Below the pieces are notes generated by a model, which was given only the letters and a program-made list of their open reading frames with translations, searched no databases and was not told where the DNA came from. Position numbers and translations under genes: made by a program. Positions 18,045 to 26,629 of a stretch of DNA of 64,000 nucleotides are shown piece by piece. The stretch comes from an uncultured Coriobacteriaceae bacterium. GTDB lineage: Bacteria > Actinomycetota > Coriobacteriia > Coriobacteriales > Atopobiaceae. Numbering within the stretch: position 1 is the first letter of the stretch; every line of letters starts with the position of its first letter. Location: positions 25,372 through 89,371 of the forward strand of contig CADALE010000010.1 in NCBI GenBank assembly GCA_902788705.1, read 5' to 3'.

Positions 18045-19805
18045 CTACTTGCCAAGCACGAGCTGGCGAAACACGTCGCCACGCTCCTCGAAGTTCTTGA
18101 AGTAGCCATACGAGGCGGCCGCAGGAGACAGCAGGCAGGCCTGCCCCGCTGGCGTTATCTGCTTAGCCAGCGAGACGGCCGACTCGAGGTCGTCCACGTA
18201 CTGGCAGCAGGGCAGGTCAGCCACCTCGTCAAAGATGCGCCGGCCCGTTGCGTACATAAAGACGTACTGGTACTCCTGGTGCTCCCGCACGAAGGAGACC
18301 AGCAGGTCGTAGTCGATTCCCCGGTCCATTCCGCCCACGAGGATGGTCCGTGCGTTGCCGATGCTTCTAAGCGCCGCGATGGCCGCCTCGGGGATGGTGG
18401 AGATGGAGTCGTCGTAGTAGTCCACGCCGCCAACCGTGCCCACAAGCTGAAGACGGTGGGGCAGCCCCTCAAACTCCGCGATGGCCGCGCGCACCGACTC
18501 GTCGGTGCAGCCGTACAGGGTGGTGGCAATCTGGTGCACCACGCGAGCATTGAACTGGTTGTGGGCGCCTTCGAGCCTCATGGTAAAGGGCTCGAAGCCG
18601 TCGTCCGGAAGCCCCACGGGGGCCACCACGCGCACCTGCGCCTCGGTTGGGACGGGAGGAACCTGGTCGCCCACCAGGGCCACGTCGCACATGCCCTGGT
18701 TGCGCATGATGTGGGCCTTGGCCTCAAAGTAGCGCTCGAGCGTGCCGTAGTGGTCGAGGTGCTCCTCGTACAGGTTAAGGAACACCGATACATGCGGCGA
18801 GACTCGCAGGTGGTCGAGCTGGTGGCAGGACAGCTCGAACACGATGATCGTGTCGTCGCCAATCCCGTCGTAGGCGTCGAAGCAGGGGATGCCGATGTTG
18901 CCCACCAGGATGACCGGGCGCGCCTGGCAGCGAGAGAGCACGTGGTACAGCAGCGACGCGGTGGTGCTCTTTCCCTTGGTGCCCGTGATGCCGATCGTCT
19001 GGCGGCCAAACTGGCCAAGGAACAGCTCGGTGGCCGAGGTGTAGCGGTCGCCCCACCACTCCTCGACGATGCCAGGGCTCTTCACGATGGCGTCGTAGTC
19101 GCCCTCGCTGATGCCGTCCTGCTTTCCCTGGTACACGTCAAGCGCCTGCACGGCACAGTGTCCCTTGACAAACGCCTCGGTGGACTTCCCCTCAAGCCCG
19201 TAGCCCCAGATGAGGACCCGCTTGTCGCGCAGCGCTTCGTCAACCCGGGTGGCGCCTAGCGTGTGCGCCCAGCTTGACGACACGTCCGGCGCTTGCAGCT
19301 CCTTCACGAAGATGTCGCGCCTCAGGCCGCCGTAGAGCTCCATCGTGGAGTCCCACTCGTAGCCGGAGGCGACGATGTTGCGCCTGCTGTATAGGTTGTC
19401 GGGCGACACCGACGTGCACAGCCAGCGATAGCCGCGGGCATAGGCGATGTCCTCGAGGATGCGCTCCAGAGTGCGCTGCAGGCCATGGCCACGATACTCG
19501 CGCCGCACCATGAAGAGCTTCGAGTCGGCATAGGTTCCCAACACGTGCTGCCTCACCTTGATGCCCAGGTCATCGTCCCTGCCTCGCGCGTCCTCCATGA
19601 TTGCCAGCGCCGCAAGGCGGGCGCCGTCAAACACGCCAAGCGTGAAGTTGGGCAGGCGCAGGCAGCGCCTGAACGTCTCCTCCGTGTTCCTGCGCAGAAG
19701 GTCCGCGTCATCGCCAAGCACCTCGAAGATGTCGTCCTGCAGCTCGAGAATCGCAGGTATCTGCTCCTCGCCACAAAAGCGGACGTCCCACTCCCCTACC
19801 TTCAC
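18045..19805 (-). CDS. GNAT acetyltransferase fused to MurD-like amino-acid ligase
   Basis: This 586-residue protein joins a GNAT-type domain (about 1-165, acetyl-CoA loop RREYRGHGLQ at 101-110) to a Mur ligase (about 190-586). The ligase part is MurD-like: Rossmann start VLIWGYGLEGKST, VKSPGI, P-loop GTKGKST at 275-281, GNIGIP, FELSCHQLDHL, NLYEEHLDHYGT, HN ligand, GLPHRLQLVG, and SPAAASYGYFKNFEERG at the end. Two MurD positions differ: DSKATN is DDSIST (Lys to Ile), and the lysine of the GG-DKG loop is Arg (GGMDRG). I choose the GTG at 19805, which overlaps the upstream stop as GTGA and has AAAGGA in front. It probably ligates an amino acid to an unknown carrier and is not the housekeeping MurD. 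Confidence 0.82.
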   Translation of the reverse strand: MKVGEWDVRFCGEEQIPAILELQDDIFEVLGDDADLLRRNTEETFRRCLRLPNFTLGVFDGARLAALAIMEDARGRDDDLGIKVRQHVLGTYADSKLFMVRREYRGHGLQRTLERILEDIAYARGYRWLCTSVSPDNLYSRRNIVASGYEWDSTMELYGGLRRDIFVKELQAPDVSSSWAHTLGATRVDEALRDKRVLIWGYGLEGKSTEAFVKGHCAVQALDVYQGKQDGISEGDYDAIVKSPGIVEEWWGDRYTSATELFLGQFGRQTIGITGTKGKSTTASLLYHVLSRCQARPVILVGNIGIPCFDAYDGIGDDTIIVFELSCHQLDHLRVSPHVSVFLNLYEEHLDHYGTLERYFEAKAHIMRNQGMCDVALVGDQVPPVPTEAQVRVVAPVGLPDDGFEPFTMRLEGAHNQFNARVVHQIATTLYGCTDESVRAAIAEFEGLPHRLQLVGTVGGVDYYDDSISTIPEAAIAALRSIGNARTILVGGMDRGIDYDLLVSFVREHQEYQYVFMYATGRRIFDEVADLPCCQYVDDLESAVSLAKQITPAGQACLLSPAAASYGYFKNFEERGDVFRQLVLGK

Positions 19806-20596
19806 GACCTGGTCCTTTCCGAGAAGTCGCTCCACATGTCCTCAAGCAGATGGTGGCGCTCCTCCATGTCGTCGATGATCCGCTGGTAGTCGGCCTCCTT
19901 GCCCGCCCTGCAGCACGATTCCTCAAGGCGGTTCTCGTAGCCGGCTATCTGCTCGGGGTCATCCCCGTTGTACGCCATCCAGAGGGCTTCCAGATAGTAG
20001 ATGTTCTTGAAGTTGCCCGGCAGGCGCACCAGGCGCTCGCGCTGGACGAACTCGCTGTGGATGCCCACGAAGAACCGGTACTTGAACAGCTCGTTAAGCA
20101 CGTCCCACGACACGACCTCGCGGTCGACGAGGAGGAAGATGCTCTCGAAGAACGTGAGGTAGCCCGAGAGGTCAACCTGGGAGGGCGTCTCCGGGACCCT
20201 CCTGGCCACGTCGCGCACGCGCTTGAGCTCCTCCGGCTCAAGCGGGGCCTTGCCGCTCTCGTGCAGCTGGAGCAGCTTTGCGTGGGCCTCCCAGATGGCA
20301 TAGGAGAACACGCTCAGGCATGCCTCGCTCTCGGAGAACTTCTCGTTGAGGGAGACGATGAACTCGGCCTCCTCAAGCCGCTGGTTCTCGGCGAGCTCGC
20401 GCCGCAGCATCATGACCGCGAAGACGATCGAGGCAAGCTCGATGCCAGCCTGCACGTATCCTGAGATGTCTATGAGAATGGGGAACCGTGCCATGAGGAA
20501 GGCAAGCGCGACATTGATGACCCCAAGTACGACAAGAAGCACGAAGAGGGTTCGAATGACCCCCCGTTGACGTTCCCTGGACTTTCCCACCCTCAT
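19802..20596 (-). CDS. Two-helix membrane protein with cytoplasmic helical domain
   Basis: The 264-residue product starts with a basic stretch (MRVGKSRERQR), then two membrane helices (TLFVLLVVLGVINVALAFLM and an amphipathic second one ending SIVFAVMMLRRELAE), followed by about 190 cytoplasmic residues that look all-helical and resemble DUF4760-like proteins (FIVSLNEKFSESEACLSVFS; FVQRERLVRLPGNFKNIYYLE). The start at 20596 has GAGAGG upstream; longer in-frame starts are rejected. Its stop overlaps the start of the GNAT-MurD gene by four bases, so the two are translationally coupled. Function is unknown; it could anchor the ligase to the membrane. Confidence 0.65.
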   Translation of the reverse strand: MRVGKSRERQRGVIRTLFVLLVVLGVINVALAFLMARFPILIDISGYVQAGIELASIVFAVMMLRRELAENQRLEEAEFIVSLNEKFSESEACLSVFSYAIWEAHAKLLQLHESGKAPLEPEELKRVRDVARRVPETPSQVDLSGYLTFFESIFLLVDREVVSWDVLNELFKYRFFVGIHSEFVQRERLVRLPGNFKNIYYLEALWMAYNGDDPEQIAGYENRLEESCCRAGKEADYQRIIDDMEERHHLLEDMWSDFSERTRS

Positions 20597-20763
20597 GGAC
20601 ACGACCTCTCGAACCGCACCGATTGCGCCGGCACCTTGCCCGGCAACCCACCAAAAAAGCTTTCCCATCATAGCATGAGGCACACCTGCGGCATGGAGGT
20701 CTCCACCAGATGCAGGGGTCCCACACGGGGCTGCGGGGCGTCTTCGAAGCATCGCGGCAGCAA

Positions 20764-20804
20764 ATGGGGAGGCCTTCGCGGGGTGCCCGCAAAGACCTCC
20801 CCAT
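20764..20804 (-). terminator. Hairpin after metH
   Basis: An imperfect stem of about 17 bp, with ATGGGGAGG / CCTCCCCAT at its base and a GCGGG / CCCGC top, starts 18 bases beyond the metH stop. There is no strong T-run, so confidence as a terminator is moderate. Confidence 0.5.
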
Positions 20805-20821
20805 CACGTCGACGGGAACGG

Positions 20822-23422
20822 TCAGCCCAGCACCTCGGCGGCGATGCGGGCGCTCTCGGCGGCGTCCTTGGCATAGAAGTCGGCACCCACCATCTGGGCA
20901 TACTCGGGATTGAGCACCGCGCCGCCCACCATCACCTTGCACCATGGCGCCTGCACGTGCAGCAGCTGGATGGTCTCGGCCATGGCGGGAACCGTGGTGG
21001 TCATGAGCGCGGAGAGGCCGGCCAGCGTCACGTGATGCTCTACCACGGCATCCGCCACGGCCTGCGGGTCGACGTCGCGCCCGAGGTCCATCACGTCGTA
21101 GCCGTAGTTCTCCAGCAGCATGCGCACGATGTTCTTGCCAATGTCGTGGATGTCGCCCTTCACGGTTGCCAGCACGATCTGGCCCTTCGACGCCATGGCC
21201 CCACCCTCCGCCGAGGACTCGCGCAGCACCGTGAAGCCTGCCTTGGCGGCCTCGGCCGAGGCCATCAGCTGCGGCAGGAAGAAGGTGCCCTTCTCGAAGC
21301 GGTCGCCCACCTCGTCAAGCGCGGGAATCAGCACCTGGTTGATGGCGTACATCACGTCGTGGGAGGGGTCGCCGTCGTCAAGCAGCGCCCGCACCTCGTC
21401 GGCAACCGCCTCCTTGCGGCCAGTCAGCACCAGGTCGCGGATGCGCCCCTCGCGCGAGCCGTCCTGCCCAGGGGCCGCAGCCGCCTGCGCATCGGGCTCC
21501 TGCGTGGGAAGGCCGCCCGTGCCGGCGGCGATGGCCTGCAGCGTCGACGCCATGGAGGAAAGCGCCGCGGAGACGCCGCCGGGGCTGGACAGGTCGTAGG
21601 ATGCCGGGCCGGTGGTCGAGGCTGCGGCGCCGTCCTTGCGGTCCGCATACCGCGCGATGTAGTCCTGGGCGCTCTCGTCCTCGCCCGAGAGCGCGCGCCA
21701 CGACCTGACCACGTCCATCAGGCGCTCGTTCATGGGGTTGACGATGGCAAGGTCAAGCCCCGCGCCAAAGCAGGCCGCGAGGAACGTGGCGTTGACCAGC
21801 GGGCGGAACGGCATGCCAAAGCTGATGTTGGACACGCCAAGCACCGTGCGCACGCCCTCCAGCTCGGCCTTGACCATGCGGATGGCGTCCACGATCTGCC
21901 GGGGTTGGGTCTGGTCGGTCGAGGCGGCCATGGCAAGGCAGTCGATGACCACGTCCTGCCGCGGAATCCCGATGGCGTCGGTGGCGGCCACGATCTTGCG
22001 CGCCACGGCAAGGCGCCCCTCGGCCGTGGGCGGGATGCCATCCTCGTCAAGCGTGAGGCACACGATGGCACAGCCGTAGTGCTTGGCGATGGGCAGCACC
22101 GCCTCCAGCACCTCGCGCTTGCCGTTGCAGGAGTTGATGAGGGCCTTGCCGGGATAGCTGCGCACCGCCCGCTCGATGGCCACGGGGTCGGAGGAGTCTA
22201 TCTGCAGCGGCAGCGTGGTCACGCCGGACAGCTCGCTGGCCAAGCGCACCAGCGTGGCCGCCTCGTCTATCTCGGGCAGGCCCGCGTTGACGTCCAGGAT
22301 CTGGGCGCCGGCCTCGGTCTGGCTGATGGCCTCGCTCAGCACGTAGTCGTGGTTGCCGGTGCGCAGGGCCTCCTTCAGGCGCTTCTTGCCCGTTGGGTTG
22401 ATGCGCTCGCCGATCACGCCCACCTCGCCCATGGCCAGGGCCACCAGCTGCTGCGCGCTGGTCACCGTGAAGTGGCTGTTGAGCGAGCGCCCGGCTGGCG
22501 TGCGGTCTACCAGCAGGTTCTTCTCCTGTGCGATGAACTCGGGGGAGGTGCCGCAGCACCCGCCGATGATGCTGACGCCGGCGCGCACCATGCGCCTCAC
22601 TGCCTGGCCATACTCGAGGGGCTTGATGGAGTAGTACGTCCTGCCCTCGTGCACGTGCGGCAGTCCGGCGTTGGCCTGCGCCATCACGGGGCAGCTTGCC
22701 CATGGCAGCATGCGCTCGATCAGCGGGGCGACGTCGGCCGGACCCAGGCTGCAGTTGATGCCCAACACGTCGGCGCCCAAGGCACAGAGCGTGACCGCGG
22801 CCACCTCGGGGGTGGTGCCCAGGAAGGTACGGCCGTCCTCGTCAAAGGTCATGGTCACGAAGGCAGGCAGGTCGGAGTGCTCCTTCACGGCAAGCAGGGC
22901 TGCCTTGGCCTCGGCGATGTCAGCCATGGTCTCGATGATAAAGAGGTCGGCCCCCGCGGCGTCAGCCGCCTTGACCTGCTGGGCAAAGAGCTGGTAGGCA
23001 TCCTCAAACGGCAGGGTGCCCATAGGCTGCAGCAACGCACCGGTGGGGCCGATGTCGGCTGCCACATAGCGCGCGCCAGAGGCGCGTGCGCAGCCAACCG
23101 CCGCAGTGAAGATCTCCTCGACCGTGGCGTTTTCGCCCAGCTTGGTGGCGTTGGCGCCAAAGGTGTTGGTGGTAACCACCTCCGACCCGGCAGCCACGTA
23201 GGCCGCATGGATCTGCGTGATCTCGTCGGGATTGGTCAGGCACAGCAGCTCGGGCACCTCGCCCGCCGCTAGGCCCCGCTCCTGCAGCTGGGTGCCCATG
23301 GCACCGTCAAACAGCAGGAACTCCTCGCCCGCAAGCACGCGGGCCAGATGGTCGTCCTTGATGCGCAGGGTACGCACCGCGCGGTGCCCTGCGGGGGTGG
23401 TAAGCGCGGAGATGTCAAGCAT
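20822..23422 (-). CDS. metH: Cobalamin-dependent methionine synthase, short form without reactivation domain
   Basis: The 866-residue enzyme transfers a methyl group from methyltetrahydrofolate to homocysteine via cobalamin. Domains in order: homocysteine-binding barrel (about 20-310) with zinc cysteines in GINCS and GGCCGTSP; pterin-binding barrel (about 335-600, GEVGVIGERINPTGKK, LDVNAG, SCNGK); an Ala/Gly/Ser-rich linker near 610-660; the helical cap; and the cobalamin domain with GDIHDIGKN giving the lower-axial histidine. The protein stops after the B12 domain, so the S-adenosylmethionine-dependent reactivation domain is missing; that part is encoded by the gene upstream at 23490. Together with metF it forms a minus-strand methionine cluster. 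Confidence 0.95.
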   Translation of the reverse strand: MLDISALTTPAGHRAVRTLRIKDDHLARVLAGEEFLLFDGAMGTQLQERGLAAGEVPELLCLTNPDEITQIHAAYVAAGSEVVTTNTFGANATKLGENATVEEIFTAAVGCARASGARYVAADIGPTGALLQPMGTLPFEDAYQLFAQQVKAADAAGADLFIIETMADIAEAKAALLAVKEHSDLPAFVTMTFDEDGRTFLGTTPEVAAVTLCALGADVLGINCSLGPADVAPLIERMLPWASCPVMAQANAGLPHVHEGRTYYSIKPLEYGQAVRRMVRAGVSIIGGCCGTSPEFIAQEKNLLVDRTPAGRSLNSHFTVTSAQQLVALAMGEVGVIGERINPTGKKRLKEALRTGNHDYVLSEAISQTEAGAQILDVNAGLPEIDEAATLVRLASELSGVTTLPLQIDSSDPVAIERAVRSYPGKALINSCNGKREVLEAVLPIAKHYGCAIVCLTLDEDGIPPTAEGRLAVARKIVAATDAIGIPRQDVVIDCLAMAASTDQTQPRQIVDAIRMVKAELEGVRTVLGVSNISFGMPFRPLVNATFLAACFGAGLDLAIVNPMNERLMDVVRSWRALSGEDESAQDYIARYADRKDGAAASTTGPASYDLSSPGGVSAALSSMASTLQAIAAGTGGLPTQEPDAQAAAAPGQDGSREGRIRDLVLTGRKEAVADEVRALLDDGDPSHDVMYAINQVLIPALDEVGDRFEKGTFFLPQLMASAEAAKAGFTVLRESSAEGGAMASKGQIVLATVKGDIHDIGKNIVRMLLENYGYDVMDLGRDVDPQAVADAVVEHHVTLAGLSALMTTTVPAMAETIQLLHVQAPWCKVMVGGAVLNPEYAQMVGADFYAKDAAESARIAAEVLG

Positions 23423-23489
23423 GGCGGCTCCTGTCCTTACGGGTGTGTCGCTCTATCCTATCGCACCGCAGGCCTCGTTGCGACGCGCC

Positions 23490-24233
23490 TCAACCCACGC
23501 ACGTCACGCCACGTGCGCGGAGGGTGCACCAGTCGCGCAGGTTGCACGTGGCGCAGCCGGTCCGGGCCCCAACCTGCGGCTCGCCGAAGTAGCCCACGAG
23601 GGCGGTGACGCTCTTTGTGGGAACCATCAGCAGGCTGGGGGTGAGCGTGATTCCCAGGCGCCTGCCCGCGTCCAGCACCGCAAGGAAGGTTGGCTGGCAG
23701 GACAGCGGCAGGTCGCCATAGCCAGGCGAGTAGCGCCAGTTGGTGTAGAGCCCCCGGCTGGCGGCGTCTGCCACCAGCAATGCCTCGGCCCCGTCGGCCG
23801 CGCGCTCGACGATGGCGGTAAGCGCCGCGTCGAACACCACCTGGGCCACGTGGTCGGTCAGCGAAAGGCGCCGCAGCTCGCGCTCGGTGTCGGCGCCCAG
23901 CGTCACTGCCAAGAGCCCGACTGCAACGGCCCCCTCCAGATGCCGGGATACGTCATGTCCCGCCAGCGCCAACGCACAGCCCCGAAGCCTCACCACCGGC
24001 GTGCCGGCATCGTCCAGCTCACGGGCCTCCACGTCGAAGGAGCGTATGGACGCGCGGGGGCGCGCCACCTCCAGCGCATGTGCCACCAGCTCGTCCAGCC
24101 TACCCGCAAGCTGGGGCGTCAGCTCCTGGCCACGATAGCCCAGGTAGCGCAGCACCTCGCTCCTGTCTACCTCCGAGACGGCTATGTCCCTCACGGTGGC
24201 GGGCATGGGCGTCAGGCGCGCACGTACCCGCAC
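23490..24233 (-). CDS. Stand-alone methionine synthase reactivation (activation-domain) protein
   Basis: The 247-residue protein corresponds to the C-terminal activation domain of long MetH. The signature is RYSPGYGDLPLSCQPTFLAVL, matching the RxxxGYGD-L SAM-binding motif, followed by the conserved LTPSLLMVPTKSVTALVGY. A cysteine cluster at the end (GCATCNLRDWC) resembles an Fe-S or zinc site seen in several short-MetH partners. It would restore oxidised cob(II)alamin MetH using SAM and an electron donor. GTG at 24233, eight bases after AGGAG, overlaps the metF end by 22 bases, so translation is coupled to metF. Confidence 0.88.
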   Translation of the reverse strand: MRVRARLTPMPATVRDIAVSEVDRSEVLRYLGYRGQELTPQLAGRLDELVAHALEVARPRASIRSFDVEARELDDAGTPVVRLRGCALALAGHDVSRHLEGAVAVGLLAVTLGADTERELRRLSLTDHVAQVVFDAALTAIVERAADGAEALLVADAASRGLYTNWRYSPGYGDLPLSCQPTFLAVLDAGRRLGITLTPSLLMVPTKSVTALVGYFGEPQVGARTGCATCNLRDWCTLRARGVTCVG

Positions 24234-25081
24234 GCGCGAAGCTCCTGGTAGGCAGCGTCGCCAATTTCGGGATGGTTCATGCTGTAGATGTGGATGCCGT
24301 CAACGCCGTTGGCGGCAAGGTCGCGAATCTGCTCGAGCATGTAGCTCATGCCCGCCTCGGCCTGCGCCTTGGGGTCGTCGCCCGCAACCACGAGGCGCCG
24401 CACCACCTTTGCTGGGATGGATGCGCCGCAGTTGAAGGCCATGCGCTGGATCTGCTTCACACTCGTGAAGGGCATGATGCCCGCTACCACCGGAATCCGT
24501 ACGCGATGGCGCAGGCACATCTCGCGGAAGCGGTAGAAGTCGGCATTGTCAAAGAACAGCTGGCTCACCAGGAAGTCGGCGCCCGCCTCCTGCTTGAGGC
24601 GCAGGTGGCGCATCGAGAGGTCGAAGTCCTCGCACTCCACGTGGCCCTCGGGATAGCAGGCCGCGCCGATGCACAGGCTGGGGTCGCGCTCCTTCAGGTA
24701 GGAGATGAGGTCGGAGGCGTGGGCGAAGTCGACGGTGTCCCGGCCGGGCATGCGGTCGCCGCGCAAGGCCAGCACGTTCTGGATACCCGTTGCATGGATG
24801 CGGTCAAGGCGGTCGTCGATGTCGGCACGCGTGGCACCCATGCACGTGAGGTGCGCGAGGGCGTTGATGCCCAGGTCGTGCTCGAGCGTGTGCGCGATGG
24901 TGAACGTGTTGCCCGAGTTGCCCGTTCCCCCAGCCGAGAACGTGACGCTGATCCAGTCGGGGTCGCTCTTGGCCAGCCCCCGGCTTACCTCGCGCGCCTG
25001 ATCAATCGGAAGCTCGCCCTTGGGCGGGAAGATCTCGAACGAGAGCGTCTGCTTGCTCGCCAGGATGTCGCTGATTCTCAT
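24212..25081 (-). CDS. metF: Methylenetetrahydrofolate reductase
   Basis: The 289-residue FAD enzyme makes 5-methyltetrahydrofolate, the methyl donor for MetH. Typical blocks are SFEIFPPKGE near the start, WISVTFSAGGTG, HLTCMGATRADID, VLALRGDRMPG, HVECEDFDLSMRHLRLKQEAGADFLVSQLFFD and VAGIMPFTSVKQIQRM. AAGGGAATTCCC precedes the ATG at 25081. It overlaps the activation-protein gene and lies upstream of metH, so the last steps of methionine synthesis are grouped here. Confidence 0.95.
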   Translation of the reverse strand: MRISDILASKQTLSFEIFPPKGELPIDQAREVSRGLAKSDPDWISVTFSAGGTGNSGNTFTIAHTLEHDLGINALAHLTCMGATRADIDDRLDRIHATGIQNVLALRGDRMPGRDTVDFAHASDLISYLKERDPSLCIGAACYPEGHVECEDFDLSMRHLRLKQEAGADFLVSQLFFDNADFYRFREMCLRHRVRIPVVAGIMPFTSVKQIQRMAFNCGASIPAKVVRRLVVAGDDPKAQAEAGMSYMLEQIRDLAANGVDGIHIYSMNHPEIGDAAYQELRACGYVRA

Positions 25082-25157
25082 GGGAATTCCCTTCGTGTCG
25101 GCGTTACCTCATGGTAGCCGTAGGATATTGCGCACGTGTGACGGGGTGCTGCGGCCC

Positions 25158-25607
25158 TCAGTACAGCGGCAGCTTGCCGGTAAGCGGGTCAATCTGCTCG
25201 GGATAGAGCGGCTCGAAGGCCAGGCAGGTGTAGGTGGGCTCGCCGTGGAACTCCGTATGCCCCGCATCGCGCACCAGGGCGACAACAAACCCCAGCTCAC
25301 GACCGCGAGCCGCAAGATCAAGCAGCTCCTCCTCGGAGTCCACATACACGCACACCTTTGCCACGCCCGCCTCGAACCAGTCGACAAGCGGCGAGGGCTC
25401 GCTCGCGCCAAACAGGCCCCGGTGCTCCACGAGATGCACCCAGCTCTCGTCGGCGTTCACGCGGACGTCCTTCAGCCGCCCCTCGCGTGCCAAGGCCATC
25501 AGCACCGCCTCGACGCACGCGTGCCCCGACTGCGCGGCTATCTTTCCCTTGCGCATCTTGAGGTCGCGCCGCATCACGATCATCTGCTTGGCTTTGTAAG
25601 CGCCCAT
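25158..25607 (-). CDS. PTH2-family peptidyl-tRNA hydrolase
   Basis: The 149-residue product matches the PTH2 (archaeal/eukaryotic-type) peptidyl-tRNA hydrolase fold: KQMIVMRRDLKMRKGKIAAQSGHACVEAVL at the start carries the conserved Lys, Gly-Lys and Gln-x-x-His/Ala positions, followed by KVCVYVDSEEELLDLAARGRELGFVVALVRDAGHTEF. PTH2 frees tRNA from prematurely released peptides. It differs from the normal bacterial Pth, which is presumably elsewhere in the genome. ATG at 25607 has AAAGGAG six bases ahead. It lies 76 bases upstream of metF on the same strand and opposes the barnase gene. Confidence 0.82.
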   Translation of the reverse strand: MGAYKAKQMIVMRRDLKMRKGKIAAQSGHACVEAVLMALAREGRLKDVRVNADESWVHLVEHRGLFGASEPSPLVDWFEAGVAKVCVYVDSEEELLDLAARGRELGFVVALVRDAGHTEFHGEPTYTCLAFEPLYPEQIDPLTGKLPLY

Positions 25608-25642
25608 CTGCAGCTCCTTTCCTGCCGCGGCTACGCTGCCCA

Positions 25643-25713
25643 AGTGTACATTTGCTTTGAGTTATTCGAGCTCCGTTTTGGCGAGTCCGAATAAGCGAAA
25701 CTAAATGTACACT
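25643..25713. promoter_or_regulatory. Symmetric 71-bp element between pth2 and the barnase gene
   Basis: Two inverted copies of a composite site face each other: AGTGTACATTT, eight variable bases around TTT, then TTATTCG. The outer 11-bp arms (25643-25653 and 25703-25713) are exact inverted repeats, and the inner 7-bp arms match too. It lies just upstream of pth2 (minus) and about 110 bases before the barnase start (plus). It could be a paired promoter or operator. I know no regulator for it. Confidence 0.45.
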
Positions 25714-25822
25714 CCCGGGCTGAGCCGGGCGGCGGATTCGCGGCCGGTGCCAGCGGCGCACGTGCCACGTGGCAACCGTCTCGTCATGCTACCATCAAGG
25801 CCAGACCAACAAGGGAGGTAGC

Positions 25823-26608
25823 ATGAAGAGGTCGCAGCTCACCGCATTTGCCCTGGCCCTTGCCATCATGCTTGCCGTGGCCCTGGTGCCCGACCTGCTG
25901 GGCGGCCACACGCCAGCCCCGTCCCCCGCCAACCCGCAGGTCACGCTTGAGGGCTCCGACACGCAGGGCGAAGGCCATAATCAGGCTGGGCAGGAGCAGG
26001 GCACGGACGAGGGCGCCGGCACGCAGCAGCCCGCAGCGCCTGGCGACGACGAGGGCGACGTCGTCGTCACCAGCCCCGAGCTCCCCACCGTCGAGCCCAT
26101 CTCGTCGGGACAGGCCGGAAACGCTCCGCCCACCACCCAGACCTCCCCGCAAGAGCCAGAGCCCTCGGCAGACCTTGGCCCCGACATCGAGCTGGGCGAG
26201 GGCATCACCGACGCGCGGGCACAGCAGGCAAAAGACGCCGCGAACGTAACCATCTACCGCGACGGCACCTACACGAGCAAGGTTGAGGTGGCCCTGTACA
26301 TCCACACCTACGGGCGCGTTCCCTCCAACTACGTCTCCAAGACCAAGGCGCGCAACGCCGGCTGGGTAAGCTCGGAGGGCAACCTGTGGGACGTGCTGCC
26401 CGGCATGAGCATCGGGGGTGGCGGCTACACCAACGAGCAGTGGGGCGACGAGCCGCTGCTGCCCGAGACGCCCGAGGGCCGCGACTGGCGCGAGTGCGAC
26501 ATCAACTACCAGGGTGGATACCGAGGCGCAGAGCGTCTGGTGTACTCCGACGACGGGCTGGTCTTCTATACCGGCGACCACTACACCACCTTCGAGCGGC
26601 TTTACTAG
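25823..26608 (+). CDS. Barnase-like secreted ribonuclease
   Basis: The 261-residue protein has an N-terminal signal peptide or membrane anchor (residues about 5-25), a Pro/Glu/Gly-rich low-complexity linker (about 30-125), and a C-terminal barnase domain (about 140-261). The domain aligns with barnase: HTYGRVPSNYVSKTKARNAGW, GNLWDVLPGMSIGGG, RECDINY, YRGAERLVYS, TGDHYTTF. Catalytic counterparts are present: Lys173 (barnase K27), Glu224 (E73), Arg234 (R83), Arg238 (R87) and His253 (H102). The arginine at barnase position 59 is not obvious. ATG at 25823 follows AAGGGAGG. The inhibitor gene follows 21 bases later, as expected for a toxic RNase. Confidence 0.9.
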   Translation: MKRSQLTAFALALAIMLAVALVPDLLGGHTPAPSPANPQVTLEGSDTQGEGHNQAGQEQGTDEGAGTQQPAAPGDDEGDVVVTSPELPTVEPISSGQAGNAPPTTQTSPQEPEPSADLGPDIELGEGITDARAQQAKDAANVTIYRDGTYTSKVEVALYIHTYGRVPSNYVSKTKARNAGWVSSEGNLWDVLPGMSIGGGGYTNEQWGDEPLLPETPEGRDWRECDINYQGGYRGAERLVYSDDGLVFYTGDHYTTFERLY

Positions 26609-26629
26609 GGCCTTCCGAAAGGAACCGAC

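Noticed and set aside
18045..19835. Longer start (GTG at 19835) for the GNAT-MurD gene, overlapping the upstream gene by 34 bases
   Set aside because: GTG at 19805 has a well-placed AAAGGA site and makes a classic GTGA stop-start overlap, so the shorter form is favoured.
20567..23272. Very long open frame on the plus strand opposite metH
   Set aside because: It is a shadow of metH: His/Arg/Gly-rich with no domain, as expected in high-GC antisense frames.
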